DNA from: Streptomyces griseochromogenes
GTDB taxonomy: Bacteria; Actinomycetota; Actinomycetes; Streptomycetales; Streptomycetaceae
NCBI RefSeq assembly: GCF_001542625.1
Contig: NZ_CP016279.1
Coordinates: 9,052,001 to 9,116,000, forward strand
Length of the DNA: 64,000 nt
Direction of reading: 5' to 3'
Shown here: piece after piece, positions 57,031 to 64,000 of the stretch
Layout: each line of letters begins with the position of its first letter
Numbering within the stretch: position 1 is the first letter of the stretch
The notes under the pieces: generated by a model
What the model was told of the DNA's origin: nothing
The model's input: the letters and a program-made list of their open reading frames with translations, nothing else
Database searches by the model: none
Made by a program: the position numbers and the translations under genes

Positions 57031-57324
57031 TCACGTCTGGAGACGGACGGTCATCTCCACCGTCACATCGTCGCCGGCCGACAGCCCCTGCGGCCCCCGC
57101 ACAGCGGTCTTGAGCGGCAGCAGGTAACCGCCCTCCTTGGGGAAGAGCGACGTCCGGAAGCTCACCTCGCCGATCCGGGCCTGGACCGGGATCACGCCCC
57201 AGCCGTAGCTGGCCATCGTGGCCACCTCACGGATGTCCGCGGACTCCTCCTCCGGCACGGGAACGAAGAAGTACGGTGACGGGCCGCGCCATTCGATCAC
57301 CTGACCGGAAAAGACGAGTTCCAT
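57031..57324 (-). CDS. DUF1905-domain protein
   Basis: A 97-aa beta-rich protein matching DUF1905: FSGQVIEWRGPSPYFFVPVP, GWGVIPVQARIGEVSFRTSLFPKEGGYLLPLK and GDDVTVEMTVRL. Cytoplasmic; activity unknown. AAGGAG is nine bases before the ATG. It lies between the MerR and SDR genes, all on the minus strand, with 75 and 58 bases between. Confidence 0.88.
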   Translation of the reverse strand: MELVFSGQVIEWRGPSPYFFVPVPEEESADIREVATMASYGWGVIPVQARIGEVSFRTSLFPKEGGYLLPLKTAVRGPQGLSAGDDVTVEMTVRLQT

Positions 57325-57382
57325 GACGTCGATCTCCTTGTTCGGGACGGCCGACCGTGGACTCTATCGGCTCAAACCTCAC

Positions 57383-58264
57383 TCACCGGCCGTCCCCGAC
57401 AGGAGCCAGCTGCCGGCTGAGCCGGAGCACGTCGTCCACCGTCCGGCGGTCGGTGCTTGCGGGGAAGACGGGGACGGGGACGGCCTCGGGGCCGATGAAC
57501 AGGCCGGTCCGCCCGTCGAGTGAGGCGTCGGTGGCGGCGGCGACGGACGAGCGGGCGGCCACGGACGCCGGGCCGGCGGTCGAGCGTTCGAACTTCCGCC
57601 GGACCAGCGGCCACATCAGGCGCAGCACCGGGGAGACGATCCTGGGCGAGGTCATGGTGCCGTTGGTCATGTCGGTCGCCGCGCCGCCGGGGTCGGCCGC
57701 GAAGACCGTGATGCCGCTGCCGCGCAGACGCTCGGCCAGGTCCAGGGTGTAGGCGAGGTTGGCGAGCTTGGCCCGGCCGTACCAGTGGAAGCCGTAGTAG
57801 CCGCCGGGCGGTTCGACGGTGTCGAAGGTGCGCTTGGCGAGCCGGACCGCACCGGAGGTGACGTTCACGATCCGGCTCGGCCCGCCGGCCACGAGCCGGT
57901 CGAGCAGCAGCTCGGTCAGCAGGTACGGCGAGAGGTGGTTGACGGCGAACGTGGCCTCGATCCCGTCGACGGTCCGCTGCCGGTCCGCGAACATCGCACC
58001 CACGTTGTTGACCAGAATCTTCAGCGGCCCCTCGGCCGCCAGCCGGGCGGCGAGCGCCCGGACCTCGTCGAGCGAGGCGAGGTCGGCCGCCATGAACCGC
58101 GGCTCGCCCCCGGTCGCGACCTCGCCGATCCGCTCGACCGCGCGGGCGCCGCGTCCGGCGTCTCGGCCGACCACGGTGACGGCGAGCCCACGCGCCGCCA
58201 GTCCCCTCGCGGTCTCCAGTCCGATGCCCCCGGTCCCCGCCGTCACTACCGCCCGCTGCTCCAT
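57383..58264 (-). CDS. Short-chain dehydrogenase/reductase
   Basis: A 293-aa SDR of the retinol-dehydrogenase-like group. Cofactor site: VVTAGTGGIGLETARGLAARG (the first Gly position reads TAGTGGIG, a slight variant of TGxxxGIG), then VVGRDAGRG. NNVGAMFADR replaces the usual NNAG. NVTSGAVRLA has the Ser, and FHWYGRAKLANLAY has the Tyr-Lys. ATG 58264 has GGAGGG seven bases upstream. Two TetR-type dyads lie just upstream, so the tetR gene at 58441 on the same strand probably regulates it. Confidence 0.92.
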   Translation of the reverse strand: MEQRAVVTAGTGGIGLETARGLAARGLAVTVVGRDAGRGARAVERIGEVATGGEPRFMAADLASLDEVRALAARLAAEGPLKILVNNVGAMFADRQRTVDGIEATFAVNHLSPYLLTELLLDRLVAGGPSRIVNVTSGAVRLAKRTFDTVEPPGGYYGFHWYGRAKLANLAYTLDLAERLRGSGITVFAADPGGAATDMTNGTMTSPRIVSPVLRLMWPLVRRKFERSTAGPASVAARSSVAAATDASLDGRTGLFIGPEAVPVPVFPASTDRRTVDDVLRLSRQLAPVGDGR

Positions 58265-58313
58265 GGGTCTGCCCTCCGTCGGCATGCCTCGTCGATGAGA
58301 TCGGACAGCTAAT

Positions 58314-58327
58314 CGGATAGCAATCCG
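58314..58327. promoter_or_regulatory. TetR-type operator 1
   Basis: CGGAT-agca-ATCCG, 50 bases upstream of the SDR start. Same 4-base spacer and core as operator 2. Confidence 0.65.
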
Positions 58328-58350
58328 TTTCGATGCGGGCACGCTAGCAC

Positions 58351-58370
58351 AACCGGATTACTATCCGGTT
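58351..58370. promoter_or_regulatory. TetR-type operator 2
   Basis: AACCGGATTACTATCCGGTT has perfect 8-bp arms around TACT. It lies between the tetR stop and the SDR start, 37 bases centre to centre from operator 1. Confidence 0.75.
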
Positions 58371-58440
58371 CGGGGAGGTGGCGGGGGTAGGGGCGCTGCC
58401 CGGTGTTCCGGTGTCGCTCGTGCCGGTCGCCGAACCGCCG

Positions 58441-59019
58441 TCAGCGCGGCGGGCGCAGGCCTTCGATGAGGACGTCGAGGTAGATGTCGGTGCGCGTCGG
58501 GCCGCTGCCGCCGGAGCGCACGGCGTGCTCGATGCCGCACAGCAGGCGGCGCAGGTCGCCGGCCTCGATGTCGCGCCGGATGGCGCGGACCCGGCGGGCG
58601 CGGTCGAGCAGGTGCGCGACGGCCCGGTCGAGCTCGGCCTTCAGCGCCGAGGTCCGCGCATCGGTGTCGCTGGCCGATTCGAGCACGGCGGCGAACCCGG
58701 TGTCCTCCAGCGCGTGCGTGAGGGTGAACCGCAGCAGGCGGTGCAATCCCGCGAGGGCGTCCTCGTCGTCGGCCGCGACCTGGGCCTCGTCGACCAGCTC
58801 CCGGAAGCGCTCGGCCGACAGCGCTTCCCACAGCGCGTGGCGGCTGGGGAAGTGCCGGTACACGGTTCCCACGCCCACGCCGGCGAGCCGGGCGATGGTG
58901 TTCAGCTGAAGTGAGTCGTCACCGGCGGCCAGTTGCTCGCGGGCGACCTGCAACACCCGGGCACGATTGCGTGCGGCGTCCGCTCGCAGCGCCGGCCCCT
59001 GCTCGCCCTTCGGTGTCAC
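58441..59019 (-). CDS. TetR-family regulator
   Basis: A 192-aa repressor. The helix-turn-helix is LNTIARLAGVGVGTVYRHFPSRHALWEAL and the C-terminal part is a helical ligand domain with the acidic stretch VAADDEDALAGLHRLLRF. The GTG at 59019 is six bases from TATGCT, so the transcript is leaderless. Downstream on the same strand is the SDR gene with two dyad operators in its promoter, the likely target. Confidence 0.9.
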   Translation of the reverse strand: MTPKGEQGPALRADAARNRARVLQVAREQLAAGDDSLQLNTIARLAGVGVGTVYRHFPSRHALWEALSAERFRELVDEAQVAADDEDALAGLHRLLRFTLTHALEDTGFAAVLESASDTDARTSALKAELDRAVAHLLDRARRVRAIRRDIEAGDLRRLLCGIEHAVRSGGSGPTRTDIYLDVLIEGLRPPR

Positions 59020-59025
59020 GGGCCC

Positions 59026-59031
59026 AGCATA
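59026..59031 (-). promoter_or_regulatory. -10 element of leaderless tetR transcript
   Basis: TATGCT on the minus strand, then GGGCCC, then GTG at 59019. Confidence 0.5.
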
Positions 59032-59283
59032 CGGGGCGGCTGGTCAGGGCCCGATGCTCCCCGACGGCGGGCGGGCTCGAAGCGACGGCCTGCGGAATCG
59101 GACGTTCCCGTGCGGAAGGCTTCCGGGAAGGCCGGGGGTGGGAGGCCGGGCGGATCCACGACGGCAAGGGCGGCCGCGCCTTGCGGATCGGGAAACCGGG
59201 GATCGAGCGGGACACGGGTCCGGACGTCGACACGGCCCGCCCCGACGCGGGTGCCCGGCTCCCGCGCGGCCCAACGGGAGCCT

Positions 59284-59329
59284 GTTTCCGGGTAGTTCTC
59301 CTACCAGGATCAGAACACTCTGGTACCAG
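59284..59329. promoter_or_regulatory. Bipartite operator, site C (MFS copy 2)
   Basis: A 26-bp element from GTTTCCGGGTAGTTC to CCTACCAGGA (59284-59309), then the perfect palindrome CTGGTACCAG (59320-59329). Order and spacing repeat site A at 52102, which suggests control by one of the two XRE/MmyB regulators. Confidence 0.65.
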
Positions 59330-59356
59330 TCTGAGGGCGGGCGCAGGCTCGGGGGC

Positions 59357-60784
59357 ATGACACAGATCGTTTCGACTCCCGCCGTGCGTGCCCCGGTGGC
59401 GGCGCCCGCGCTGAGCGGGCCGGGGCTGTTCACCGTTCTGCTGGCCGCGGCGCTGCCGCTGGTCGACTTCTTCATCGTCAATGTCGCCCTGCCGGCCATC
59501 GGCACCGATCTCGCCGCGGGCGAGGCCGTGCTGGAGCTGGTGGTGGCCGGGTACGGCGTCGCCTACGCCGTACTGCTCGTGCTCGGCGGGCGGCTCGGGG
59601 ACCTGTTCGGGCGGCGACGGCTGTTCCTCGGCGGCATGGCCGCCTTCGGGCTGACCTCGCTGGCCTGCGGGCTGGCCCCGGGTGCCTGGAGCCTGGTCGC
59701 GGCCCGGATCGCGCAGGGGGCGTCGGCCGCGGCCATGCTGCCGCAGGTGCTCGCCACCATCCAGGCCGCCACGAGCGGCACCCGCCGGGCCCGGGCCATG
59801 AGCCTGTACGGCGCGACGGCCGGGCTGTCCATGGTGGCGGGGCAGATCCTGGGCGGCGTGCTCGTCGCCGCCGATGTGGCCGGCAGCGGATGGCGGGCGA
59901 TCTTCCTCGTCAATGTGCCGGTCGTCCTGCTGGGGCTGGTGCTGGCCGTGCGGTACGTGCCGGAGACCCGCTCGCAGCACCCGGAACCCGTCGACGGGCC
60001 CGGCACGGTCCTGCTCGCGGCGTCCCTGCTGACGCTGCTCGTCCCGCTCACCGAGGGCCGCGCGGCGGGCTGGCCGCTGTGGACCTGGCTGTCGCTGGCC
60101 GCGTTCCCCTTCGTGGCGGGCGCGTTCTACGCGGTGGAGCGGCGGGCGGACCGGCAGGGCCGGACTCCGCTGGTGCCGCCGAGCCTGTTCGCGGTGGCCT
60201 CGCTGCGGCGGGGGCTGGTGCTGATACTGCCGTTCTCGATCGGCTTCAGCGGATTCATGTTCGTCATCGCGCTGGTGCTGCAGCGGGGCGCCGGACTCGG
60301 GCCGGTGCCCGCGGGGCTCGCCCTCGCGCCGATGGCCGTGGCGTTTCTCTTCACGTCCCTCGCCGGACCGCGGCTGATCGCCCGCTACGGCACCCGGGTG
60401 ATCGCCGTCGGGTCCGTCCTGCAGGGCGTGGGCATCCTGCTGATCGTCCTGGCCGTCTGGCGCGAGTGGCCGCACCTGGGCTTCGGCTCGCTGCTGCCGG
60501 GCGCCGCCGTCGCCGGGGCCGGGCAGGCGCTCCAACTCCCCAATCTGATGCGGATCGTGATGTCCGAGGTGCCGCCGGCCCGGGCAGGCGTCGGCAGCGG
60601 TGTGATGGTCACCACCCAGCAGTCCGCGCTCGCCCTGGGCGTGGCCACCCTCGGCACCCTCTTCCTCTCCCTCGTCCCGCACCAGGGCATGCGCGACGCC
60701 CTGGTCATCACGCTGCTGGCGCAGCTGGCGGGGATCGTGCTGACCGGGCTGCTCAGCCTGCGGCTGCCCCGCACGGTCGGCTGA
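59357..60784 (+). CDS. MFS drug exporter, 14-helix DHA2 type (copy 2)
   Basis: A 475-aa pump closely resembling the one at 52174: LVDFFIVNVALPAIGTDLAA, GGRLGDLFGRRRLF, FGLTSLACGLAPGAW and LPQVLATIQAATSG recur in both. Motif C region: GQILGGVLVAADVAGSGWRAIF. The ATG at 59357 has no strong ribosome-binding site and is seven bases from CAGGCT. The neighbouring tetR gene is divergent, but the operator upstream is the XRE/MmyB type. Confidence 0.92.
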   Translation: MTQIVSTPAVRAPVAAPALSGPGLFTVLLAAALPLVDFFIVNVALPAIGTDLAAGEAVLELVVAGYGVAYAVLLVLGGRLGDLFGRRRLFLGGMAAFGLTSLACGLAPGAWSLVAARIAQGASAAAMLPQVLATIQAATSGTRRARAMSLYGATAGLSMVAGQILGGVLVAADVAGSGWRAIFLVNVPVVLLGLVLAVRYVPETRSQHPEPVDGPGTVLLAASLLTLLVPLTEGRAAGWPLWTWLSLAAFPFVAGAFYAVERRADRQGRTPLVPPSLFAVASLRRGLVLILPFSIGFSGFMFVIALVLQRGAGLGPVPAGLALAPMAVAFLFTSLAGPRLIARYGTRVIAVGSVLQGVGILLIVLAVWREWPHLGFGSLLPGAAVAGAGQALQLPNLMRIVMSEVPPARAGVGSGVMVTTQQSALALGVATLGTLFLSLVPHQGMRDALVITLLAQLAGIVLTGLLSLRLPRTVG

Positions 60785-60903
60785 CCCGAGGAGCCAAGGG
60801 CACGGCTTGGCCAACACGCAGTGAACCACTCCCTGTTGATATTGGTCCTGCTGCACACTCCTTGCGGTCGGCGTGTGCGGGACTTCAGGAGGAGTGAGGC
60901 GTC

Positions 60904-61128
60904 ATGCCGCAGGACAACAGCACGAGCAAGGTCAGCCGCTGGGACCAGCACGGCCGCGAGCATGTGGTCCGGGTGCAGCGCACGGGTGTACAGCGCACGA
61001 TCAGATGCGACACCTGCGGCTGGCGCAAGGGGGCCCAGTTCCTGCCCTGGCTCAAGGCGGAGGAGCATCTGGCCGAGGCCCACCAGGCGACGGTGGATCC
61101 GGCCGGTGCCCGGCAGCCGTCCCGCTGA
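60904..61128 (+). CDS. Small zinc-finger-like protein, unknown function
   Basis: A 74-aa protein with one CxxC (IRCDTCGWRKGAQF) and, about 20 residues on, a pair of histidines in EEHLAEAHQAT, giving a possible C2H2-type zinc site. The rest is basic and polar (SKVSRWDQHGREHVVRVQRTG). GGAGGAG followed by GTGAGGCGTC precedes the ATG. No family assigned. It may bind DNA or RNA, but that is a guess. Confidence 0.7.
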   Translation: MPQDNSTSKVSRWDQHGREHVVRVQRTGVQRTIRCDTCGWRKGAQFLPWLKAEEHLAEAHQATVDPAGARQPSR

Positions 61129-61209
61129 GTGCGGCCCGGCCGATGACTTCCGGCGGCAACAGGGGTCGTAGGGAGCACGACGACGGTCGACCGGAAGGTG
61201 CCGAGGACG

Positions 61210-62349
61210 ATGACCGCTCTGCATGAGACCCTGCGCCGGTACGTGGCGGACCGAGCCGTGCCGGGCGCGGTGGCCCTTCTCGCCCGCGGGGACGACGTCG
61301 AGGTGGTGACCGTCGGCCACGTGGACGCCGACGGCTCGGCCCCGATGGCCCGCGACTCACTGTTCCGGATCGCCTCGATCACCAAGCCGGTGACCGCGGC
61401 GGCGGTGCTGATGCTGGTGGAGGAGGGCCTGGCCGGCCTCGACGATCCGGTGGACACGTGGCTGCCGGAGCTGGCGAAGCCGATGGCCGTACGGACGCCG
61501 TCCGGCCCGCTGGACGATCTGGTGCCGGCGGCCCGCCCGATCACGGTCGAGGACCTGCTCTCCTCCCGGACCGGCTGGGGCTTCCCCTCGGACTTCTCAC
61601 TGCCGGCGGTACAGGCCCTGTTCGCGGTGCAGAAGGACGGCCGGTATCCGCAGGCCTACCCGGCGCCGGACGTCTGGCTGGCCGGGCTGGCCCAAGTGCC
61701 GCTGCTGTACCAGCCGGGCGAGGCCTGGCTCTACGGCACCTCCTCCGACCTCCAGGGTGTGCTGGTCGCGCGGGCCTCGGGCCGTACCCTCCCGGAGTTC
61801 CTGGCCGAGCGGGTCTTCGAACCGCTCGGCATGAAGGACACGGCGTTCGAGGTGCCGGCCGACCGCCGGGACCGGTTCACGACCAGCTACCGGCCGGGCC
61901 CCGACGGCACGTTGGAGGTCGCGGACACCCCCGACGGCGAGTGGAGCCGGCTGCCCGCCTTCCCGTCGGGCGGCGGGGGTCTCGTCTCGACGGCGGACGA
62001 CTGGCTGGCGTTCGCCCGCATGCTGCTGGGCGCCGGCGAGGCGAACGGCCGCCGCCTGCTGTCGCCCACCTCGGTGAGCCGGATGACCAGCAACCATCTC
62101 AGCGCCCGCCAGCGGGAGATCGGCCGACTCTTCCTGGGGGGCCAGGGCTGGGGCTACGGCGCCCAGGTCGATGTCACCCCGGCCGAGCCCTGGAACGTGC
62201 CCGGCCGCTACGGCTGGGTCGGCGGCACCGGCACCACCGCGCATCTCGTCCCGGCCACCGGCACGGTCGCGCTGCTGCTCACCCAGGTGGCCATGGCCGA
62301 TCCGACGCCGACGCCCCTGATGCGGGACTTCTGGCGGGTCACGGCGTAG
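61210..62349 (+). CDS. Serine hydrolase, class C beta-lactamase-like
   Basis: A 379-aa protein of the beta-lactamase/EstB group. The nucleophile is Ser56 in the SxxK motif SITK, followed by PVTAAAVLMLVEEGL. The second-motif Tyr lies in WLYGTSSDLQGVL, and the region WVGGTGTTAHLVP stands where the third motif (KTG/HxG) is expected. There is no signal peptide, so it is more likely an esterase or peptidase-like enzyme than a secreted beta-lactamase. ATG 61210 is preferred; a GTG at 61198 would add four residues. Confidence 0.88.
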   Translation: MTALHETLRRYVADRAVPGAVALLARGDDVEVVTVGHVDADGSAPMARDSLFRIASITKPVTAAAVLMLVEEGLAGLDDPVDTWLPELAKPMAVRTPSGPLDDLVPAARPITVEDLLSSRTGWGFPSDFSLPAVQALFAVQKDGRYPQAYPAPDVWLAGLAQVPLLYQPGEAWLYGTSSDLQGVLVARASGRTLPEFLAERVFEPLGMKDTAFEVPADRRDRFTTSYRPGPDGTLEVADTPDGEWSRLPAFPSGGGGLVSTADDWLAFARMLLGAGEANGRRLLSPTSVSRMTSNHLSARQREIGRLFLGGQGWGYGAQVDVTPAEPWNVPGRYGWVGGTGTTAHLVPATGTVALLLTQVAMADPTPTPLMRDFWRVTA

Positions 62350-62509
62350 GGGCGGCCAGGAACGGGTGCGCGGGCCGAGACTCGCTCACCCGTGCCGACC
62401 TGCGGCTTCTACCGGAACAGGAGGCTGTTGCGGCCTCGTTCGAGTGGCCGCTTCCGGGAGTCGGCACCACCCTGGGAGGGTCCATCGAGCGACAGGACGG
62501 GAGACACAC

Positions 62510-62914
62510 ATGACCTCCGTACTCCGCTGCGGCCGTGCGCTCGGCGCCGCTGCCCTGTCCGTGGCCCTGCTCTCCGGCGGGACGGCCGGAGCCTTCGCCG
62601 CCGGCCACGCGGCCGGCCCCGCGAGCACCACGGCCTCGATCAGCGTCATGGCCTCCAAGACCTCGGTGACGGCCGGTGACACGGTGACGTTCACCGGGCT
62701 CACCAAGGGCCTGAAAGTCGGCTCCCCGCTGGTGCTCCAGCACGAGAAGTCCGGCACGTGGATCCCCATGAAGGCCACCGCCAAGGTCAAGAACGGCAGC
62801 CTGTACGCCCTCTCCGCACAGCTCAACACGAAGGGCACCGAGAAGCTGAGGGTCGCGAGCGCGACCATGTCCGGAAAGGTCTACTCGCCCACCGTCACCG
62901 TGAAGGTGAGCTGA
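62510..62914 (+). CDS. Small secreted Ig-like protein
   Basis: A 134-aa exported protein. The signal peptide is MTSVLRCGRALGAAALSVAL with likely cleavage after AGAFAAG. The mature part is a beta-sandwich-like repeat (SKTSVTAGDTVTFTGLTKGLKVGSPLVL; SAQLNTKGTEKLRVASATMSGKVYSPTVTVKV) similar to the single-domain Ig-like proteins common in Streptomyces secretomes. GGGAG is six bases before the ATG. Its 3' end overlaps the convergent tetR gene by 20 bases. Function unknown. Confidence 0.82.
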   Translation: MTSVLRCGRALGAAALSVALLSGGTAGAFAAGHAAGPASTTASISVMASKTSVTAGDTVTFTGLTKGLKVGSPLVLQHEKSGTWIPMKATAKVKNGSLYALSAQLNTKGTEKLRVASATMSGKVYSPTVTVKVS

Positions 62915-63494
62915 GTCCCCGTAGCAGCAGGTCCACGACGGCCGTGAACTCCTCCTCGACGCCGGGGCGGGTCCACTCCCGGGCGTAGCCGGGGTCGTGG
63001 AAACGGCCGGTGGCCTGGAAGACGGCCCGGGCCGCGGCGGCCGGGTCGGGCACCGCGAAGGTGCCCGACCCGGCCCCGTCCGCGATGATCCGGGTCAGCT
63101 GTCCGGTCAGATCGGCAAGGTGCTCGCCGACCACCGTGCCCATCTCGTCGGCCAGCACCGTGTAGGTCGCGAACAGTTCGGGATCGTCGCCCGCCTTGTG
63201 CCGCTTGGCCTCGAACAGCGCGGCGAGCCAGTCCCGCAGCCGGGTCTCCGGGGCGCCCTCCTCGGCGGCGACGATGCCGGCGAGCATGTGCGACGTCCGG
63301 TCCAGCCAGCGCTTGGTGACGGCCTCGCGCAGGGCGGCCTTGGTGCGGAAGTGCCGGTAGACGCTGCCATGACTGACACCCAGCGCGCGGGCCACGTCGA
63401 CCACGGTGGCCTTGGCCGGGCCGTGGCGGCGCAGCACCTCCTCGGTCGCTTCGAGGATGCGCTCGGCGGTCAGGGTCTCGCTGGTCGGTGCCAT
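62895..63494 (-). CDS. TetR-family regulator
   Basis: A 199-aa repressor: helix-turn-helix ATVVDVARALGVSHGSVYRHFRTKAALREAV and a C-terminal helical domain of the TetR_C type (HKAGDDPELFATYTVLADEMG). The ATG at 63494 is seven bases from TACGGT (63502-63507), so the message is probably leaderless. It lies 26 bases downstream of the aldo/keto reductase gene on the same strand, and the pair probably forms a regulator/enzyme unit. Confidence 0.9.
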   Translation of the reverse strand: MAPTSETLTAERILEATEEVLRRHGPAKATVVDVARALGVSHGSVYRHFRTKAALREAVTKRWLDRTSHMLAGIVAAEEGAPETRLRDWLAALFEAKRHKAGDDPELFATYTVLADEMGTVVGEHLADLTGQLTRIIADGAGSGTFAVPDPAAAARAVFQATGRFHDPGYAREWTRPGVEEEFTAVVDLLLRGLSSPSR

Positions 63495-63501
63495 GCTCTA
63501 G

Positions 63502-63507
63502 ACCGTA
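63502..63507 (-). promoter_or_regulatory. -10 element of leaderless tetR transcript
   Basis: TACGGT on the minus strand, seven bases before the ATG at 63494; it lies within the gap after the aldo/keto reductase gene. Confidence 0.45.
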
Positions 63508-63520
63508 CCGGCAGCCGGGA

Positions 63521-64000
63521 TCAGCGTTCGCTGTCCAGGTGTGCCATCTGCGCGGCCGGGTAGCGGTCGCCCGCCGCCGCGTCCGCCGGGACGGCCTCCT
63601 CGACGGCCGCCAGGTCGGCCTCGTCCAGGGTCACGTCCAGGGCGCCGAGCGACTCGGTGAGCCGGTCGCGGGTGCGGGCGCCGATCAGCGGCACGATGTC
63701 CTCGCCGCGGGAGAGCACCCAGGCGATGGCGATCTGGGCGACGGAGACGCCCTTCTGCTCGGCGATCTTCCGCAGCGCGTCGACCAGGTTCAGGTTGTGC
63801 CGGAGGTTGTCGCCCTGGAAGCGGGGCGTGTGGGCGCGCCAGTCGTCCGCGGCCAGCCGCCGGTCGCGGGAGAAGTGGCCGGAGATCAGGCCGCGGGCGA
63901 GCACGCCGTAGGCGGTGATGGAGATGCCCAGCTCGCGGGTGGTCGGCAGGATCTCCCGCTCGATACCGCGGGAGATGAGCGCGTACTCGATCTGGACGTC
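63521..64000 (-). CDS. Aldo/keto reductase (N-terminal part outside window)
   Basis: The C-terminal ~159 residues of a NADPH-dependent aldo/keto reductase. The frame is open to the window edge; the GTG at 63904 is internal. Visible hallmarks are QIEYALISRGIEREILPTTR, ITAYGVLARGLISGHF, VAQIAIAWVLSRGEDIVPLIG and the NADPH-binding ARTRDRLTESLGAL. The catalytic Asp-Tyr-Lys-His lie beyond the window. Resembles the general-stress/YhdN-type group. Confidence 0.92.
   Translation of the reverse strand, partial: DVQIEYALISRGIEREILPTTRELGISITAYGVLARGLISGHFSRDRRLAADDWRAHTPRFQGDNLRHNLNLVDALRKIAEQKGVSVAQIAIAWVLSRGEDIVPLIGARTRDRLTESLGALDVTLDEADLAAVEEAVPADAAAGDRYPAAQMAHLDSER

Larger units (their letters stand above)
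59020..59356. other. 337-bp divergent intergenic region (tetR / MFS copy 2)
   Basis: No gene is supported; the open frames here have no start signals and no recognisable product. The left end holds the tetR -10 element (59026-59031) and the right end the MFS operator and a CAGGCT hexamer seven bases before the ATG at 59357. The middle (59040-59280) shows nothing I can assign; it may be the scar of the insertion discussed in the findings. Confidence 0.5.

Noticed and set aside
1..64000. tRNA, rRNA, CRISPR arrays, insertion sequences
   Set aside because: I looked for T-loop motifs, regularly spaced repeats and transposase-like products and found none.

Overview
The window is a piece of an actinobacterial chromosome, almost certainly a Streptomyces. 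The G+C content is very high, GTG starts and start/stop overlaps are frequent, many genes appear leaderless, and a HrdA-type sigma factor sits beside dnaG. The gene order (ABC exporter pair, hrdA, dnaG, dGTPase, nasA, nirBD, ppdK, tRNA-dihydrouridine synthase) matches what I recall of the SCO2463-SCO2500 region of S. coelicolor. That comparison is from memory and was not run. I see no insertion sequences, CRISPR arrays, tRNA or rRNA genes.

Layout. 1-3.6 kb: heterodimeric ABC exporter (first subunit cut by the window edge). 3.7-11.7 kb: hrdA, dnaG, a ferredoxin-reductase-like flavoprotein, dGTPase, a CbiX-type chelatase and a SanA-like membrane protein. 11.8-17.1 kb: assimilatory nitrate reductase, arylamine N-acetyltransferase, a gamma-glutamylcyclotransferase-like protein and a secreted M4 metalloprotease. 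17.1-22.7 kb: MFS exporter with TetR regulator, a surface protein with class F sortase, and an HxlR/imine-reductase-like pair. 22.8-27.0 kb: flavoprotein-nirB-nirD operon. 27.0-33.4 kb: TetR/SDR pair, a zinc-ribbon protein, a sugar ABC importer without its own ATPase, an SDR and a DJ-1 family protein. 33.5-39.7 kb: accessory region with lower G+C. 39.9-51.1 kb: pyruvate phosphate dikinase, ROK regulator with two glycosidases, an LTA-synthase-like sulfatase and a Dus enzyme. 51.2-62.9 kb: MFS exporters with XRE/MmyB, MerR and TetR regulators, SDR, serine hydrolase and small secreted protein. The right edge holds a TetR gene and a truncated aldo/keto reductase.

How genes work together. NasA (nitrate to nitrite) and NirBD (nitrite to ammonium) form the assimilatory nitrate pathway. 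Their two transcription units share an identically spaced promoter element (GTAAC, 10 nt, CACGCT), and the nirB unit carries a GlnR-like box. The chelatase could supply siroheme. The sugar importer probably borrows a shared ATPase. Several regulator/exporter or regulator/SDR pairs have visible operators.

Most notable is 34.1-38.9 kb: an XRE regulator with a duplicated-repeat partner protein faces a tightly overlapping operon of a HATPase, a tiny membrane protein, a radical SAM/SPASM enzyme (apparently split by a frameshift) and a 61-64 aa peptide ending in CSCNAGDDNPH, followed by a GNAT acetyltransferase. It looks like a ribosomally made, radical-SAM-modified peptide (RiPP) locus. The product is unknown to me.
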